Source of the DNA: Pseudidiomarina piscicola
GTDB lineage: Bacteria > Pseudomonadota > Gammaproteobacteria > Enterobacterales > Alteromonadaceae
Length of the DNA stretch: 64,000 bases
Direction: 5' to 3'
NCBI RefSeq assembly: GCF_902806985.1
Contig: NZ_CADCXY010000007.1
Coordinates: 32,908-96,907 of the forward strand
The notes beneath the pieces were generated by a model. The model saw only the letters and a list, made by a program, of their open reading frames with translations. It did not search any database and was not told where the DNA came from. Shown here piece by piece: positions 27,017 to 34,663 of this stretch (positions within the stretch are counted from its first letter, which is position 1; the number at the start of each line of letters is the position of its first letter). The translations under genes and the position numbers were made by a program.

Positions 27017-27913
27017 TTAACCCTTCAACGCCAAAATGCGTCTGGCACCGTTAAGTACAATGCCCCCCGCGATGGTGCCGATAATCAGATCCGGATAATT
27101 GGAACCGGTCCACGCGACCAGGGCGCCGGCGGTGATGACCCCCAGGTTGATCACCACGTCGTTGGCCGAGAATATCCAGCTTGCCTTCATGTGCGCCCCG
27201 CCTTCCCGATGTTTGGATATGAGCAGCAGACAACTGGTATTGGCAATCAATGCGACGAATGCGATAGCCATCATCACCAGCGATTCAGGCTCACTACCGA
27301 ATACAAAGCGTCTCACCACCTCTACGAGCACGCCCACAGCCAAGATCAGTTGCAGTACACCAGCAAGATGCGCGGCACGTACCTGCATTTTCACGCTATG
27401 CCCAACCGCATAAAGGGCAAGCCCGTACACCGCCGCATCGGCAAAATTGTCCAGGGATTCTCCAATCAGGCCGGTGGACTGGGCGATCAGACCGGCAGTC
27501 ATTTCCACCACGAACAGAAGTGCATTGATGCCGAGCAACCAGCGCAGGGTCCCGGATTCTTGCTTAGCAGAAGCTGCCGAAAACTCGGCGGCCTTGATGG
27601 TCTCCGGATTTGCAGCGACGGTTTCCTGAAGCGAGGCGCCTAGCCCCAAGGTCTTCAGTTTCGAGGTGACGGGCTCGACCTCGCCGTCATGCACGACCTT
27701 CAGCCGGCGGTTCGACAAGTCGAAGGACAGCGCCCGAATCTCCTCAAAGCCGTTCAGGGCTAGGCGAATCATTCGTTCTTCTGATGGACAGTCCATCTTC
27801 GGCACGGCATAAACACTGACCCATCTCCCTGGCGCCTCGGAGGAGGCCTGTATATCGGTATCCGCTGCGGACGTTGCATCACCGCCACAGGCGCCACCAC
27901 AGGATTTGCTCAT
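27017..27913 (-). CDS. CDF-family cation exporter with N-terminal HMA-like domain
   Basis: A 298-aa protein. Residues about 30-95 form an HMA-like domain (VYAVPKMDCPSEERMIRLAL, a Cys instead of full CxxC), preceded by a Cys-rich start (SKSCGGACGG). A six-helix cation diffusion facilitator core follows, with ESLDNFADA and SANDVVINLGV carrying the paired Asp/Asn sites for Zn, Cd, Co or Pb. The usual C-terminal cytoplasmic domain is missing. ATG 27913 starts the metal-binding MSKSC; it is divergent from the MerR-type gene. Confidence 0.88.
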   Translation of the reverse strand: MSKSCGGACGGDATSAADTDIQASSEAPGRWVSVYAVPKMDCPSEERMIRLALNGFEEIRALSFDLSNRRLKVVHDGEVEPVTSKLKTLGLGASLQETVAANPETIKAAEFSAASAKQESGTLRWLLGINALLFVVEMTAGLIAQSTGLIGESLDNFADAAVYGLALYAVGHSVKMQVRAAHLAGVLQLILAVGVLVEVVRRFVFGSEPESLVMMAIAFVALIANTSCLLLISKHREGGAHMKASWIFSANDVVINLGVITAGALVAWTGSNYPDLIIGTIAGGIVLNGARRILALKG

Positions 27914-27946
27914 GATACGACTCCACTTGAACAATGTTGTGGTACC

Positions 27947-27977
27947 ATTTTAAACTATAAAGCTACTATAAGGTCAA
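27947..27977 (-). promoter_or_regulatory. MerR-family-type promoter (19-bp spacer) for the CDF exporter
   Basis: On the minus strand TTGACC (27977-27972) and TAAAAT (27952-27947) are separated by 19 bp containing the near-dyad TATAGTAGCTTTATAG. This is the layout of Cd/Pb/Zn promoters controlled by CadR/PbrR/ZntR proteins. It lies between the divergent exporter and regulator genes. Confidence 0.75.
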
Positions 27978-28008
27978 TAGAGTAAAGAATCCGTTGGGGA
28001 GGAGGCTG

Positions 28009-28416
28009 ATGCGCATTGGTCAGTTGGCGCAGTTGGTAGGGGTCGAAACACAGACGATCCGCTTCTATGAACAGCAGGGCTTGTTGCCGCCGCCTGATCG
28101 GCAGGACAACGGTTACCGTGTCTATACCGAGAAGCATGGTGAGGGGCTGGCCTTCATCCGTCGCTGCAGAATCCTGGGCCTGTCACTGGCTGAGATTCAC
28201 GAACTACAGAGCTATCAGGACGACCCTCATCAGCCTTGTACCGCCGTCAACGCCTTGCTCGATGATCACATCTCTCATGTGCGGTCGCAGATAACCGCTC
28301 TGCAAGCGCTTGAGAAACAACTCGTTTCACTGAGAGCGAGTTGCAACGATGACCGGGAAGTTGAGGCGTGTGGGGTTCTTGCTGGAATTAGCGAAGGAAA
28401 CATGCACCAGCAGTAG
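28009..28416 (+). CDS. MerR-family Cd/Pb-type metal-responsive regulator
   Basis: A 135-aa MerR protein: winged HTH (MRIGQLAQLVGVETQTIRFYEQQGLLPPP), a long dimer helix, and metal-ligand candidates Cys in HQPCTAV and EACGV plus the C-terminal His. This matches the CadR/PbrR group. GGAGG precedes ATG 28009; the frame is open to 27994. It probably controls the 19-bp-spacer promoter of the adjacent CDF exporter within the same mobile element. Confidence 0.9.
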   Translation: MRIGQLAQLVGVETQTIRFYEQQGLLPPPDRQDNGYRVYTEKHGEGLAFIRRCRILGLSLAEIHELQSYQDDPHQPCTAVNALLDDHISHVRSQITALQALEKQLVSLRASCNDDREVEACGVLAGISEGNMHQQ

Positions 28417-28503
28417 GTGAAGCATCAACCAGATAATCCGATGAGATGCCGGTCTGTCTCACTCTCATGCAAAGGTAAGATCAACCATTTAATCCGCTTA
28501 CCC

Positions 28504-28720
28504 GAATTTATTTGCCACTACACGTTCACAAGTTGCAGACCACTATAGCTATGTTCAACGTGTTAAGCGAGTATTGGGCATAGCCAAAAAGTTAAAAGAT
28601 TCATTTGTGAAAAAGCTTTCAATCAAAAAACTAAAGCTGAAGTTTTAGTAACAAGGTAAGTAACACGCTTGAATCTTAATATTTTTTATCCACTATAAAA
28701 CAATAAGTTATTAGATCTTA
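28504..28720. other. Gene-free AT-rich stretch after the ISL3 element
   Basis: No convincing coding region, RNA or repeat is seen. The first 8 bp are the right copy of the target duplication. Joining it to 25068-25131 restores the pre-insertion sequence, which is also non-coding downstream of the small membrane protein gene. Confidence 0.5.
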
Positions 28721-28742
28721 TCGATTCCGCCTCCGGCACCAC
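28721..28742 (+). other. tRNA-Leu 3'-end-like sequence, probable island attachment site
   Basis: TCGATTCCGCCTCCGGCACCA reads like the T-arm and acceptor 3' end of a tRNA-Leu, including the encoded CCA. No anticodon or D arm precedes it, so this is only the 3' end. A rho-independent terminator follows directly. Integrases commonly use tRNA 3' ends, leaving such a copy at the far end of an island. The intact tRNA would be outside the window, to the left. Confidence 0.6.
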
Positions 28743-28752
28743 TATTCTAAAA

Positions 28753-28779
28753 CCCTCGCAAAAAATTGCGGGGCTTTTT
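28753..28779 (+). terminator. Rho-independent terminator after the tRNA-like end
   Basis: CCCTCGCAA, a short A-rich loop and TTGCGGGG form a stem (one T-G wobble) followed by CTTTTT. Its place a few bases after a CCA end is typical of tRNA operons, supporting the view that this is the displaced native 3' end of a tRNA locus. Confidence 0.65.
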
Positions 28780-28789
28780 ACTTTCCGCG

Positions 28790-28809
28790 TTTGTACCAGA
28801 TTTGTACCA
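28790..28809. repeat. Tandem TTTGTACCA repeats beside the attachment-like site
   Basis: TTTGTACCA occurs at 28790-28798 and again at 28801-28809, an 11-bp period close to one helical turn. Placed about 50 bp from the tRNA-like end, they could be integrase or Xis arm sites, though this may be chance. From here to 28939 I see no supported gene. Confidence 0.4.
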
Positions 28810-28939
28810 ATTGCACCGCCGGTAATCCCCAAAAACCGAAGCCGTTTCCTATGCACTCCCACCACCGTAAGCAGCACCGTCCAAACCGTCGGCTTCATGC
28901 CGAACGGCTGTCAACTACGGCAAAGCTTCGCAAATACTC

Positions 28940-29980
28940 CTAATTTGGACTAAACCAGTGACGTGTTCGGTTAGCGAACCAGACTAAAGAAAGCATTACT
29001 GGAACCTCAACCAATACACCAACAACCGTTGCCAATGCGGCGCCGGACTGCAAACCAAATAATGAAATGGCCACCGCTACGGCCAACTCAAAAAAGTTGG
29101 ATGTTCCAATTAAACAGGCTGGTGCTGCAATGCGGTGGGGCAGTTTAATCAGCAGCGCAATAATAAAAGTGATAGCAAAAATACCATAGGTTTGGATCAG
29201 CAGCGGGGTTGCTATCATGGCGATGTCTAGTGGGCGGGTTAGCAACACCTCGGCCTGAAAGCCAAATAGCAACACGACGGTAAGTAATAAGCCGACAATG
29301 GACCAGGGTTTCATTCGTGCATCAAAGTTTTGCAGTACGGAATCGACATTGTGCTGCTGCGATGACGCTTTGCTCTTTAGCCGCTGGCGGGTTAACAAGC
29401 CGGCAAGAAGTGGCGCGACGACGTATAAGCCAACGCTAAGCAGTAGCGTTTGCCACGGCACTATAATGTCGGTGATACCTAAAAGCAGCGCCGCTATTGG
29501 TGCGAAGGCAAAAATCATAATCACGTCGTTAACTGAAACCTGCACCAGGGTATAGCTAGCATCCCCTTTAGTTAGCTGGCTCCAGATAAACACCATCGCG
29601 GTACAAGGCGCAACACCCAGTAGAATAACGCCTGCTAAATACTCGTTGGCTGTTTCGGGCTGAATGAAGTCGGCAAATACACCTTTGAAAAACAGCCAGC
29701 CAACCAACGCCATCGTGAATGGTTTGACGAGCCAGTTAATAACTACGGTAAGAATAAGCCCTTTAGGCTCTTTCGCGATTTGCGTAATAGATTCAAAGTT
29801 AACCTGTACCATGACCGGATATATCATCAGCCAGATCAACAGGGCAATAATTAGGTTCACTTGCGCAAATTCAATACCCGATAACACTTCGAAAAGTGAC
29901 GGGAATAAGTTACCCAAGAGGGTACCGGCAACAATCGCCAGCGCCACCCAAACCGATAAAAGCCGTTCAAATACACCCAT
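28940..29980 (-). CDS. acr3: Acr3-type arsenite efflux transporter
   Basis: A 346-aa membrane protein with about ten helices of the bile-acid:sodium-symporter/ArsB-Acr3 fold. The family-essential Cys lies in [12 protein letters not shown] and the conserved Glu in [14 protein letters not shown]. It exports As(III) or antimonite using the proton gradient. ATG 29980 is chosen over 30034 because AAGGA lies before it and the product starts MGVFERLLS. No arsR or arsC is adjacent, so it appears as a single gene outside the attachment-like site. Confidence 0.93.
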   Translation of the reverse strand: MGVFERLLSVWVALAIVAGTLLGNLFPSLFEVLSGIEFAQVNLIIALLIWLMIYPVMVQVNFESITQIAKEPKGLILTVVINWLVKPFTMALVGWLFFKGVFADFIQPETANEYLAGVILLGVAPCTAMVFIWSQLTKGDASYTLVQVSVNDVIMIFAFAPIAALLLGITDIIVPWQTLLLSVGLYVVAPLLAGLLTRQRLKSKASSQQHNVDSVLQNFDARMKPWSIVGLLLTVVLLFGFQAEVLLTRPLDIAMIATPLLIQTYGIFAITFIIALLIKLPHRIAAPACLIGTSNFFELAVAVAISLFGLQSGAALATVVGVLVEVPVMLSLVWFANRTRHWFSPN

Positions 29981-30184
29981 TGTCGATATCCTTGACCTGT
30001 TGAGGAGTTCATGCAGCGACAAAGCTGCCAACATGTTACATGTTAACTTGCCTCATTATCTTACTGTCTTTAGTCAAGAAAACGAACTGAATCCAAAACA
30101 ACGACACGCTCTATAGTGCGAACGCATGGCAGACGCACCACGAGGAGCTCAGGTAGTAATAGAGCCCGTTGCTAGCGCGAAGAC

Positions 30185-30409
30185 TCAAGCGTCTTTAAGT
30201 TGCTGCTTAGCGGCAAGAATGTCATCAAGCTGTGTGTCTTCCGGGCCCGGCATATTTTCTTCAGTGGCAACCAATAACTCTTCAGCGTCGTATTCCCACT
30301 GTTCAAGAACTTTTAATTTTTGCTCGTCGCTAAGGCGACTGTCTTTTAGAAGGTCCGTAGGTTTGTCATAAACGGCAGCAGGATCTTGCAAAATGGCTTC
30401 AATGTTCAT
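30185..30409 (-). CDS. Conserved small acidic protein, function unknown
   Basis: A 74-aa soluble protein rich in Asp, Glu and Leu (DPAAVYDKPTDLLKDSRLSDEQK, VLEQWEYDAEELLVATEENMPG). The pattern recalls a widespread small family in gammaproteobacteria, but I know no function for it. AGGAGG stands directly upstream of ATG 30409, supporting expression. It is separate from acr3 by about 200 bp. Confidence 0.7.
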   Translation of the reverse strand: MNIEAILQDPAAVYDKPTDLLKDSRLSDEQKLKVLEQWEYDAEELLVATEENMPGPEDTQLDDILAAKQQLKDA

Positions 30410-30540
30410 AACGCCTCCTCAATCTACTGGAGCGTAATACGCCAGTTGATAAATTCGTTTCGTTACCTTTAAGCCTAGTAAAGTTGTCACAAAATGCCAC
30501 CGCTTCAGCCTTGGCTTGCTGCTCGAGCGAATGATGAAAT

Positions 30541-30567
30541 AGCGAGACCGGCTTTACCGATCTCGCT
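30541..30567 (-). terminator. Probable terminator of the 252-aa exported protein gene
   Basis: The near-palindrome AGCGAGACCGG ... CCGATCTCGCT lies directly downstream of the stop at 30576 on the minus strand. The hairpin is strong, although the T-run after it is weak. Confidence 0.5.
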
Positions 30568-30575
30568 TGGTAATA

Positions 30576-31334
30576 TTAGTTAGCGCTGGTTGCTGCGTAA
30601 CTTAGATCTTCATGTAGGGCATACAAATAGGTCCACCACTCACCAATAGACTTTCTGAAGTCTTGCTGCAGCGCGCTTGATTTCTCTTTACCTACCGCGG
30701 CCTCTAAGCGCTGCCAGACACCAGGGTCGTCGGCATCAAGCGCTTTAGGGTCAGTAAAGTATTCAACCACGAAGTAATCAGCTTGTCCGCGTCCGCCCAT
30801 CGTATAGTACCAGGCGGCTCCCGGTCCTCCATCGTCTTTGAGTCCCTCTTCGATGGCCGCAACGGTCGACTCGAAGAGCTCATAGTTGTTTACTTTAAAG
30901 TTGTAAACGGCAACAAAATTACCACCTGTGGTCTCAATGCTGCTCCAATCAGGCAGATAACTGGCCATGTTGTGATAGGTCGAGTCGATATGCGGAACCA
31001 CTTTATCTCTAACCACGCCTCGGCAGCCTTCACCTACCGAGTCATCGGCGAAAAAGCCTTGCCAGTTCTTATAGGTGCTGGTCACCACAAATACATTCCC
31101 TGGGCCTTGCACACGATTCCATAGCCACCACGGCTCTTTGCCGCCTGCTTCTTGATAGCAGTCTCTAACTGCCTTTACACCATCCATAAAGGCTTGGGTA
31201 TGACCTAGTTTCACCGACAGCTCAGAAATAGACAGGTAAAAACTTTCGTCTTCATGGTCATCTGCGTGGGCTTGAAAATTTGAAAGTAGTAGTAAACTTA
31301 ACGTCAAACTTAAGAGTAAAAGAAATTTTTGCAT
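30576..31334 (-). CDS. Exported protein of unknown function (possible dimeric alpha-beta barrel)
   Basis: A 252-aa protein with a signal peptide (LLLLSLTLSLLLLSNFQAHA, cut before DDHED). The mature part seems to hold two related halves, each with FYLSISELSVKLGHTQAFMDGV- or FVAVYNFKVNNYELFESTV-like strand-helix units, which suggests a dimeric alpha-beta barrel or NIPSNAP-like fold; this is a guess from the pattern. GGAGAAAAATC precedes ATG 31334. Periplasmic, no catalytic residues assigned. Confidence 0.65.
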   Translation of the reverse strand: MQKFLLLLSLTLSLLLLSNFQAHADDHEDESFYLSISELSVKLGHTQAFMDGVKAVRDCYQEAGGKEPWWLWNRVQGPGNVFVVTSTYKNWQGFFADDSVGEGCRGVVRDKVVPHIDSTYHNMASYLPDWSSIETTGGNFVAVYNFKVNNYELFESTVAAIEEGLKDDGGPGAAWYYTMGGRGQADYFVVEYFTDPKALDADDPGVWQRLEAAVGKEKSSALQQDFRKSIGEWWTYLYALHEDLSYAATSAN

Positions 31335-31376
31335 GATTTTTCTCCGAAAATCATTGGTTAGATCTTCCATTCCGTA

Positions 31377-31402
31377 CCGCGAAGGCTTCTTGCCTTGCGG
31401 GC
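31377..31402. repeat. Imperfect hairpin upstream of the exported protein gene
   Basis: CCGCGAAGGC and GCCTTGCGGG around TTCTT form a GC-rich stem-loop between divergent genes at 31334 and 31572. It might be a leader hairpin of the minus-strand gene or an operator. No T-run follows in either direction. Confidence 0.4.
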
Positions 31403-31571
31403 TGACTATAGTCCAAAATTAGCCTAGGAAAAGGGATCTATTGCAACAAACAGGTTGACATTGGTTGGTTTTGTAATCAGTTGTTAAGCAGATTTAGCGA
31501 GCTATTGTTGCTATGAATGTTGGTATTCTGTGGTAATCTCAAACTAAGCTTTCAATGAAACGGGTGTCGAT

Positions 31572-33698
31572 GTGCCAACGAGCAGCGTAAATCATCAACT
31601 GACGAATGTATCTTGGGGTCTAGGATTTGGTGCCTTAGCAGCGTTAACTAATTATTTTTTAGCCGTTGAGGTTTATGGCTCGGTTACCATTCTATTGGGC
31701 CAGCTGTTTGTGTTTTTAGCGCTTTTTAGTCGTGGCCTTTCTGCCGCATTGGTTGCAGCGGTGATGTCGGCTGCGGCGGTCTATCTTTATACTCAGAACT
31801 TGTTTTTCTTTGTTACCCTTATTGCGGAAGTTGTCACGGTTTACGCTTTGTTTCAGCGCCGAATGCCTATTCTATTGGCCGACCTTCTTTATTGGTTAGC
31901 ACTCGGCATTCCCGCAACCTATCTCTACTTACCGACGATTACCGATCTTCCTAATGATTTCTTGTTACTTATTTTAGCGAAGTTAGTATTCAACGGTTTA
32001 CTTTACACCGCCTTGGCTATTTTAGTTTTTCAGCTGGTTCCACGTAGTTGGCGTGTTGTACCAATGCAGTCAGTTTCTGATTCACTTACCGGCCGGATCT
32101 TCTACCTTAGCTTTTTATCGATTATTGTCGCTTCACTATCGGTTTCGTTTCTGTATACCACACGCTCTGCGCGTCAGGTTGAAGCGCAAATAGTTTCAGA
32201 TCTTAGTTCGAAAGCAAACAGCCTACGCGAAGTAACCGACGACTTCCTAAACGATTATGTGGTCGCTGTTCGTAATCTTCGCGATAATCTGCAGGCGGTG
32301 GCCAGTTACGACGAACAAGTTGAAATAATGGATAGAACTCAGCATAACTATCCCAGTTTTGTTTCAATGCTTCGCGCTAATGCCGAAGGCAAAATTTTAC
32401 ATGGCGCACCAAACCATACGATGAGCGAGCTATTGAAGCAGAATACGACGGTTCCTGATATCGACGACCGTGACTATTTTCAACAGCCTAAAGAAACCCA
32501 GCAAGGCTTTGTTTCCAGTGCGTTTCGAGGGCGCGGTTTCGGCACCCAGCCGATTATCGCCATTAGCCAGCCCTTGCTAACCGAAAACGGTTTCCAAGGC
32601 ATTGTCGAAGGCTCACTCGATTTACCTGAGCTCACTCGGTTAGTTCGAAAAACAGATATTGACCCACAGTTTCAAGCTGTCGTTGTGACCGACGACCAAG
32701 ACCAGATTATATTTTCTTCGGAAAAATTTTCGCTGGTATCACTGGCTAATTTTACACCGCGCAACGTGATCAACTTATATAGCCAAGAGCTCCCCCTCAC
32801 TCGCATCGACAACGAAGACTTACTTTATACTCAACGAATAAATAGCTATGGCTGGAACATCTATGTGTTCTCAACGCCGAGCAGGCTTACCGATTTATTT
32901 AGCTACAACTTGATCATCTTGGTGATCTTTTTGGCTATTATCACAACCTTGTTGGCCTTGGTCACCCGGCGTTTTGCGCTTGAAATAACCCATCCGTTGG
33001 ATAGCCTTGCGGAACAACTAAAGCAAGACACCAATGCCGATTTGAGCTTTGATAAATCAGAAATGAGCCGCGAAGTAAGAACCATAGCTGACAGTTTAGT
33101 GGCGGCGCGCAAGCTCATGGTTAGCTTCAACCGACAACTACAAAATCAGGTGGCGGAAAAGACTTCCGATCTCGAGCATCTTAATAGCAAGCTCGAAAAG
33201 CTTGCTCATGAAGATGGCCTAACTGAGCTATTGAACCGCCGCACCTTTGACGATCTCGCTGAGCAGCGCTACCACGAGGCAATGGCAACCCGTCAACCGG
33301 TGGCGTTAATACTGATGGACATCGATCACTTTAAACGAATCAACGATACCATGGGGCACCCTGTCGGTGATGAATGTATTCGCAGTGTAGGTTGGCTTCT
33401 CAAAGAGTATTTTGAACGCCAAGGTTGCTTAGTGGGGCGCTATGGTGGTGAAGAGTTCGCTGTCTTTATGAGTGATAGTCGTGATCTATTGAAGCTGGCA
33501 GAGCAGTTTCAAAACGCCCTTGCGACACAATGTCAGGCCAATGGCGAAACTATCCCATTGAGTATGAGTATGGGCATTGTTGAAGTGCGCCAGAACTTCT
33601 CCGGTGGCAGTTTCCGCCGTTTGGTTGCGCAGGCTGATAAATTACTGTATCAAAGTAAAGATTCTGGGCGTAACCGCATTTCTATCGAGACTTTGTAA
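31572..33698 (+). CDS. Membrane-bound diguanylate cyclase with periplasmic Cache-type sensor
   Basis: A 708-aa protein. A multi-helix N-terminal membrane region (about 1-165) is followed by a further helix, a periplasmic dCache-like sensor (about 200-435; DIDDRDYFQQPKETQQGFVSS is typical), another helix, a HAMP-like linker, a coiled coil and a C-terminal GGDEF domain. The active loop is RYGGEEF, so c-di-GMP synthesis is expected. No RxxD inhibitory site is seen at the usual spot. The start is GTG 31572; no good SD is visible. An SDR gene follows after 12 bp. Confidence 0.9.
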   Translation: MPTSSVNHQLTNVSWGLGFGALAALTNYFLAVEVYGSVTILLGQLFVFLALFSRGLSAALVAAVMSAAAVYLYTQNLFFFVTLIAEVVTVYALFQRRMPILLADLLYWLALGIPATYLYLPTITDLPNDFLLLILAKLVFNGLLYTALAILVFQLVPRSWRVVPMQSVSDSLTGRIFYLSFLSIIVASLSVSFLYTTRSARQVEAQIVSDLSSKANSLREVTDDFLNDYVVAVRNLRDNLQAVASYDEQVEIMDRTQHNYPSFVSMLRANAEGKILHGAPNHTMSELLKQNTTVPDIDDRDYFQQPKETQQGFVSSAFRGRGFGTQPIIAISQPLLTENGFQGIVEGSLDLPELTRLVRKTDIDPQFQAVVVTDDQDQIIFSSEKFSLVSLANFTPRNVINLYSQELPLTRIDNEDLLYTQRINSYGWNIYVFSTPSRLTDLFSYNLIILVIFLAIITTLLALVTRRFALEITHPLDSLAEQLKQDTNADLSFDKSEMSREVRTIADSLVAARKLMVSFNRQLQNQVAEKTSDLEHLNSKLEKLAHEDGLTELLNRRTFDDLAEQRYHEAMATRQPVALILMDIDHFKRINDTMGHPVGDECIRSVGWLLKEYFERQGCLVGRYGGEEFAVFMSDSRDLLKLAEQFQNALATQCQANGETIPLSMSMGIVEVRQNFSGGSFRRLVAQADKLLYQSKDSGRNRISIETL

Positions 33699-33710
33699 GG
33701 TTTTTCTATT

Positions 33711-34502
33711 ATGCATCCTAAACGTATCGTCATTACCGGCGGCGCTAGCGGCCTCGGCTTCGCATTGGCACAACTTGCAGCGAAAGCGGGTTGGCGAGTT
33801 TGTATTGTCGATCGTGACGAAGAGCGCGGCGAAGCGGTGATCGGTAGTTTGCAGCGCTTACAGCCTGATAGCTTCTTTATGCCTTGTGATGTTACGCGTA
33901 TCAGCGACTTAGAGCGGGTTGCACAAACCCTCACTGATCGTTGGCAAGGTATCGATGTGGTGGTGAATAACGCCGGTGTTGCGCAAGTAGGTAAAATTAC
34001 CGAAACCAGCATCAGTGACTGGCAGTGGATTATTGATATTAACTTATTAGGCGTGGTGCGTGGCTGTAAAGCCTTTATCCCCTTATTGCAGAAAGAAGGT
34101 GGCGGCCACCTTATCAATGTCGCGTCTATGGCCGGTCTATTAGACGTGCCAAATATGAGCGCGTACAACGCAACTAAATCGGCCGTCGTTAGTTTGTCGG
34201 AAACCTTGGAAAATGAACTCGCGCCCGACAATATTCATGTTGCCGCAGTTTGCCCCTCGTTCTTCAAAACCAATTTAGGTAAAGGTATGCGTTCTAATAT
34301 CGAGGGCATGGAAGCTAAGCTCGATAAGCTAATGGCCTCAAGCAAACTGAATGCGAATGACATCGCCAAAACGATTATGCGAACCATCGAGCGGAAACAA
34401 AGCTATACATTACCTCACCGTCAGGGCCGCGTAGCATGGTATTTGAAGCGTTTTCTACCGCGCAGCTGGTACCGCAGAGTGCTTCATAAAGCGACTAAAT
34501 AA
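33711..34502 (+). CDS. Short-chain dehydrogenase/reductase
   Basis: A 263-aa classical SDR. The cofactor motif is TGGASGLG (near 10-17), an Asp-rich loop after strand 2 (VDRDEERG) suggests NAD preference, then NNAGVAQ near 86-92, a catalytic Ser in NVASMAG and YNATKSA with Tyr and Lys. Substrate unknown. The gene starts 12 bp after the diguanylate cyclase and may be co-transcribed with it. Confidence 0.88.
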   Translation: MHPKRIVITGGASGLGFALAQLAAKAGWRVCIVDRDEERGEAVIGSLQRLQPDSFFMPCDVTRISDLERVAQTLTDRWQGIDVVVNNAGVAQVGKITETSISDWQWIIDINLLGVVRGCKAFIPLLQKEGGGHLINVASMAGLLDVPNMSAYNATKSAVVSLSETLENELAPDNIHVAAVCPSFFKTNLGKGMRSNIEGMEAKLDKLMASSKLNANDIAKTIMRTIERKQSYTLPHRQGRVAWYLKRFLPRSWYRRVLHKATK

Positions 34503-34530
34503 ACTTATAGTTCAATTATTTACCCCTTAA

Positions 34531-34558
34531 CTCGGACTACCCTGTCCGAGGTACTTCT
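34531..34558 (+). terminator. Probable terminator after the SDR gene
   Basis: CTCGGAC (34531-34537), loop TACCCT and GTCCGAG (34544-34550) form a perfect 7-bp stem followed by a T-rich stretch. It separates the SDR unit from nhaD. Confidence 0.6.
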
Positions 34559-34663
34559 TTATTCCCAGAGCAAATTCATGCTCAGCCGCAGTCGTACGCG
34601 ATAAATGTGGTAGTATGCGCGCGCAATCACCCCAAGAACCTTTGTGTGCAAGGAAATCGACAC

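Larger units (their letters stand above)
25132..28503. mobile_element. ISPpu12-like ISL3-family element with metal-resistance cargo, 3372 bp
   Basis: 24-bp terminal inverted repeats (25132-25155 starting GGGTATACGGATTT, and 28480-28503, 21 of 24 matching) bound the element. An exact 8-bp target duplication GAATTTAT flanks it (25124-25131 and 28504-28511). It carries tnpA, lspA, an HMA-CDF exporter and a divergent MerR-type regulator. The gene content, repeat size and 3372-bp length agree with what I recall of ISPpu12. Codon use is more GC-rich than the neighbours, fitting transfer from another host. Confidence 0.95.

Noticed and set aside
28686..28898. A 70-codon minus-strand frame over the tRNA-like end and terminator
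   Set aside because: It reads antisense through the tRNA 3' end and terminator, has no ribosome site and gives no protein-like pattern.
34559..34663. Sodium- or lithium-sensing riboswitch ahead of nhaD
   Set aside because: The leader is about 100 bp and shows no recognisable conserved core or expression-platform hairpin.
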